Assembly (NCBI GenBank): GCA_029932795.1
Contig: JAOZPL010000015.1
Coordinates: 1 to 14,180 of the forward strand
Direction of reading: 5' to 3'
DNA: 14,180 bases
Origin: Candidatus Zixiibacteriota bacterium
Lineage (GTDB): Bacteria > Zixibacteria > MSB-5A5 > GN15 > FEB-12
This document shows, in pieces, positions 13,815 through 14,180 of the stretch; position 1 is the stretch's first letter; the number at the start of each line of letters is the position of its first letter. The translations under genes were made by a program, and so were the position numbers. Below the pieces are notes generated by a model. It had not been told where the DNA came from and did not search any database. It saw only the letters and a list, made by a program, of their open reading frames with translations.

Positions 13815-14180
13815 TTATTCCTTGGGCAGTATTTCTTCTTCGTTGAAGAAAAAGGCTACCTCGGTTCTAGCAGTAGCCTCGCTGTCCGATCCGTGTACTA
13901 CGTTCTTTTCAATTGAGGTGCCGTATTCGCGGCGGATTGTATCATACCGGGCTTTTGCCGGGTCAGTCGCACCCATCAGATCACGCCAGCGATCGATAGA
14001 ACCATGGCCTCCGATGACCATTACGACAATCGGCCCGGAAGTCATGAACTCCACCAGGGGCTTGAAGAAGGGTTTGCCTTCGTGGACGGCGTAGAATTTC
14101 TCAGCGTCTTCTCTGGTTAGCTGAAGGACTTTCATTCCCCGCAGGATAAGGTCCGCTTTTTCGATTTTGTGTATGATGCT
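13815..14180 (-). CDS. ndk: Nucleoside diphosphate kinase (partial, N-terminus off right edge)
   Basis: The frame is open through base 14180. The first 15 visible residues (SIIHKIEKADLILRG) align with the segment just before the usual KMLQLT-x-EQA part of NDK, so the ATG at 14135 is an internal Met and the gene begins outside the window. The visible 121 residues include FYAVHEGKPFF, VEFMTSGPIVVMV, RWRDLMGATDPAKA, TIRREYG and NVVHGSDS, with the phosphorylated catalytic His at visible residue 96, and the usual FFF-x-EEE ending. The missing part should be about 20-25 residues. NDK transfers the gamma-phosphate between nucleoside di- and triphosphates in the cytoplasm. Its stop codon overlaps the Shine-Dalgarno region of the PEPCK gene, with 5 nt between the genes, so translation of the two is probably coupled. 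Confidence 0.95.
   Translation of the reverse strand, partial: SIIHKIEKADLILRGMKVLQLTREDAEKFYAVHEGKPFFKPLVEFMTSGPIVVMVIGGHGSIDRWRDLMGATDPAKARYDTIRREYGTSIEKNVVHGSDSEATARTEVAFFFNEEEILPKE

Noticed and set aside
1..14180. Mobile element, prophage or defence island
   Set aside because: No transposase, integrase, phage structural gene, CRISPR repeat, nuclease or toxin-antitoxin pair is visible; the genes are housekeeping, envelope and signalling types.

Overview
The window is an ordinary bacterial chromosome segment of moderate G+C content. It is gene-dense, most starts have Shine-Dalgarno sites, and it contains no insertion sequence, CRISPR array, tRNA or rRNA. The gene set suggests an environmental, possibly uncultivated bacterium: a eukaryotic-type citrate synthase, a divergent ATP-type PEP carboxykinase, a large zinc-ribbon/PEGA/TPR membrane protein, a two-CW-type Cys-rich protein and a lipoprotein with RskA-like repeats. 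An FCB-group lineage such as Zixibacteria, or a deltaproteobacterium-like lineage, would fit. This is inference from gene content only; no marker gene settles it.

Layout, left to right. (1) 1-2478, minus strand: a 732-residue zinc-ribbon / single-TM / carboxypeptidase-regulatory-like / PEGA / TPR protein is followed 11 nt downstream by a small Cys/Trp-rich two-CW-type protein that runs off the left edge. The two are probably one operon. (2) 2479-2682: divergent intergenic region with a good sigma70-type promoter for the plus strand. (3) 2683-4227, plus: exported lipoprotein-like protein with two copies of an RskA-like beta domain, ended by a clear intrinsic terminator. (4) 4278-4710: non-coding stretch holding a strong three-way-junction inverted-repeat structure (4553-4642). 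(5) 4714-8750, plus: two consecutive membrane sensor histidine kinases with no response regulator in the window. (6) 8754-10085, minus: citrate synthase with its own terminator, a sigma70-type promoter and, just downstream of that promoter, a near-perfect CRP/Rex-like operator palindrome. (7) 10199-14180, minus: a probable operon ndk (partial) - ATP-PEP carboxykinase - FmdB-type zinc ribbon - GlcD-type FAD oxidase.

How the genes fit together. The right third is central carbon metabolism: PEPCK links oxaloacetate and PEP, citrate synthase takes oxaloacetate into the TCA cycle, the FAD oxidase probably oxidises a 2-hydroxyacid such as lactate or glycolate, and NDK balances nucleotide triphosphates. 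Citrate synthase is transcribed separately and appears to have its own repressible control. The left and middle parts are envelope and signalling genes of unknown stimulus. No obvious defence or mobile system is present. The most interesting items are the structured intergenic element, the citrate synthase operator, the duplicated RskA-like lipoprotein and the divergent PEPCK.
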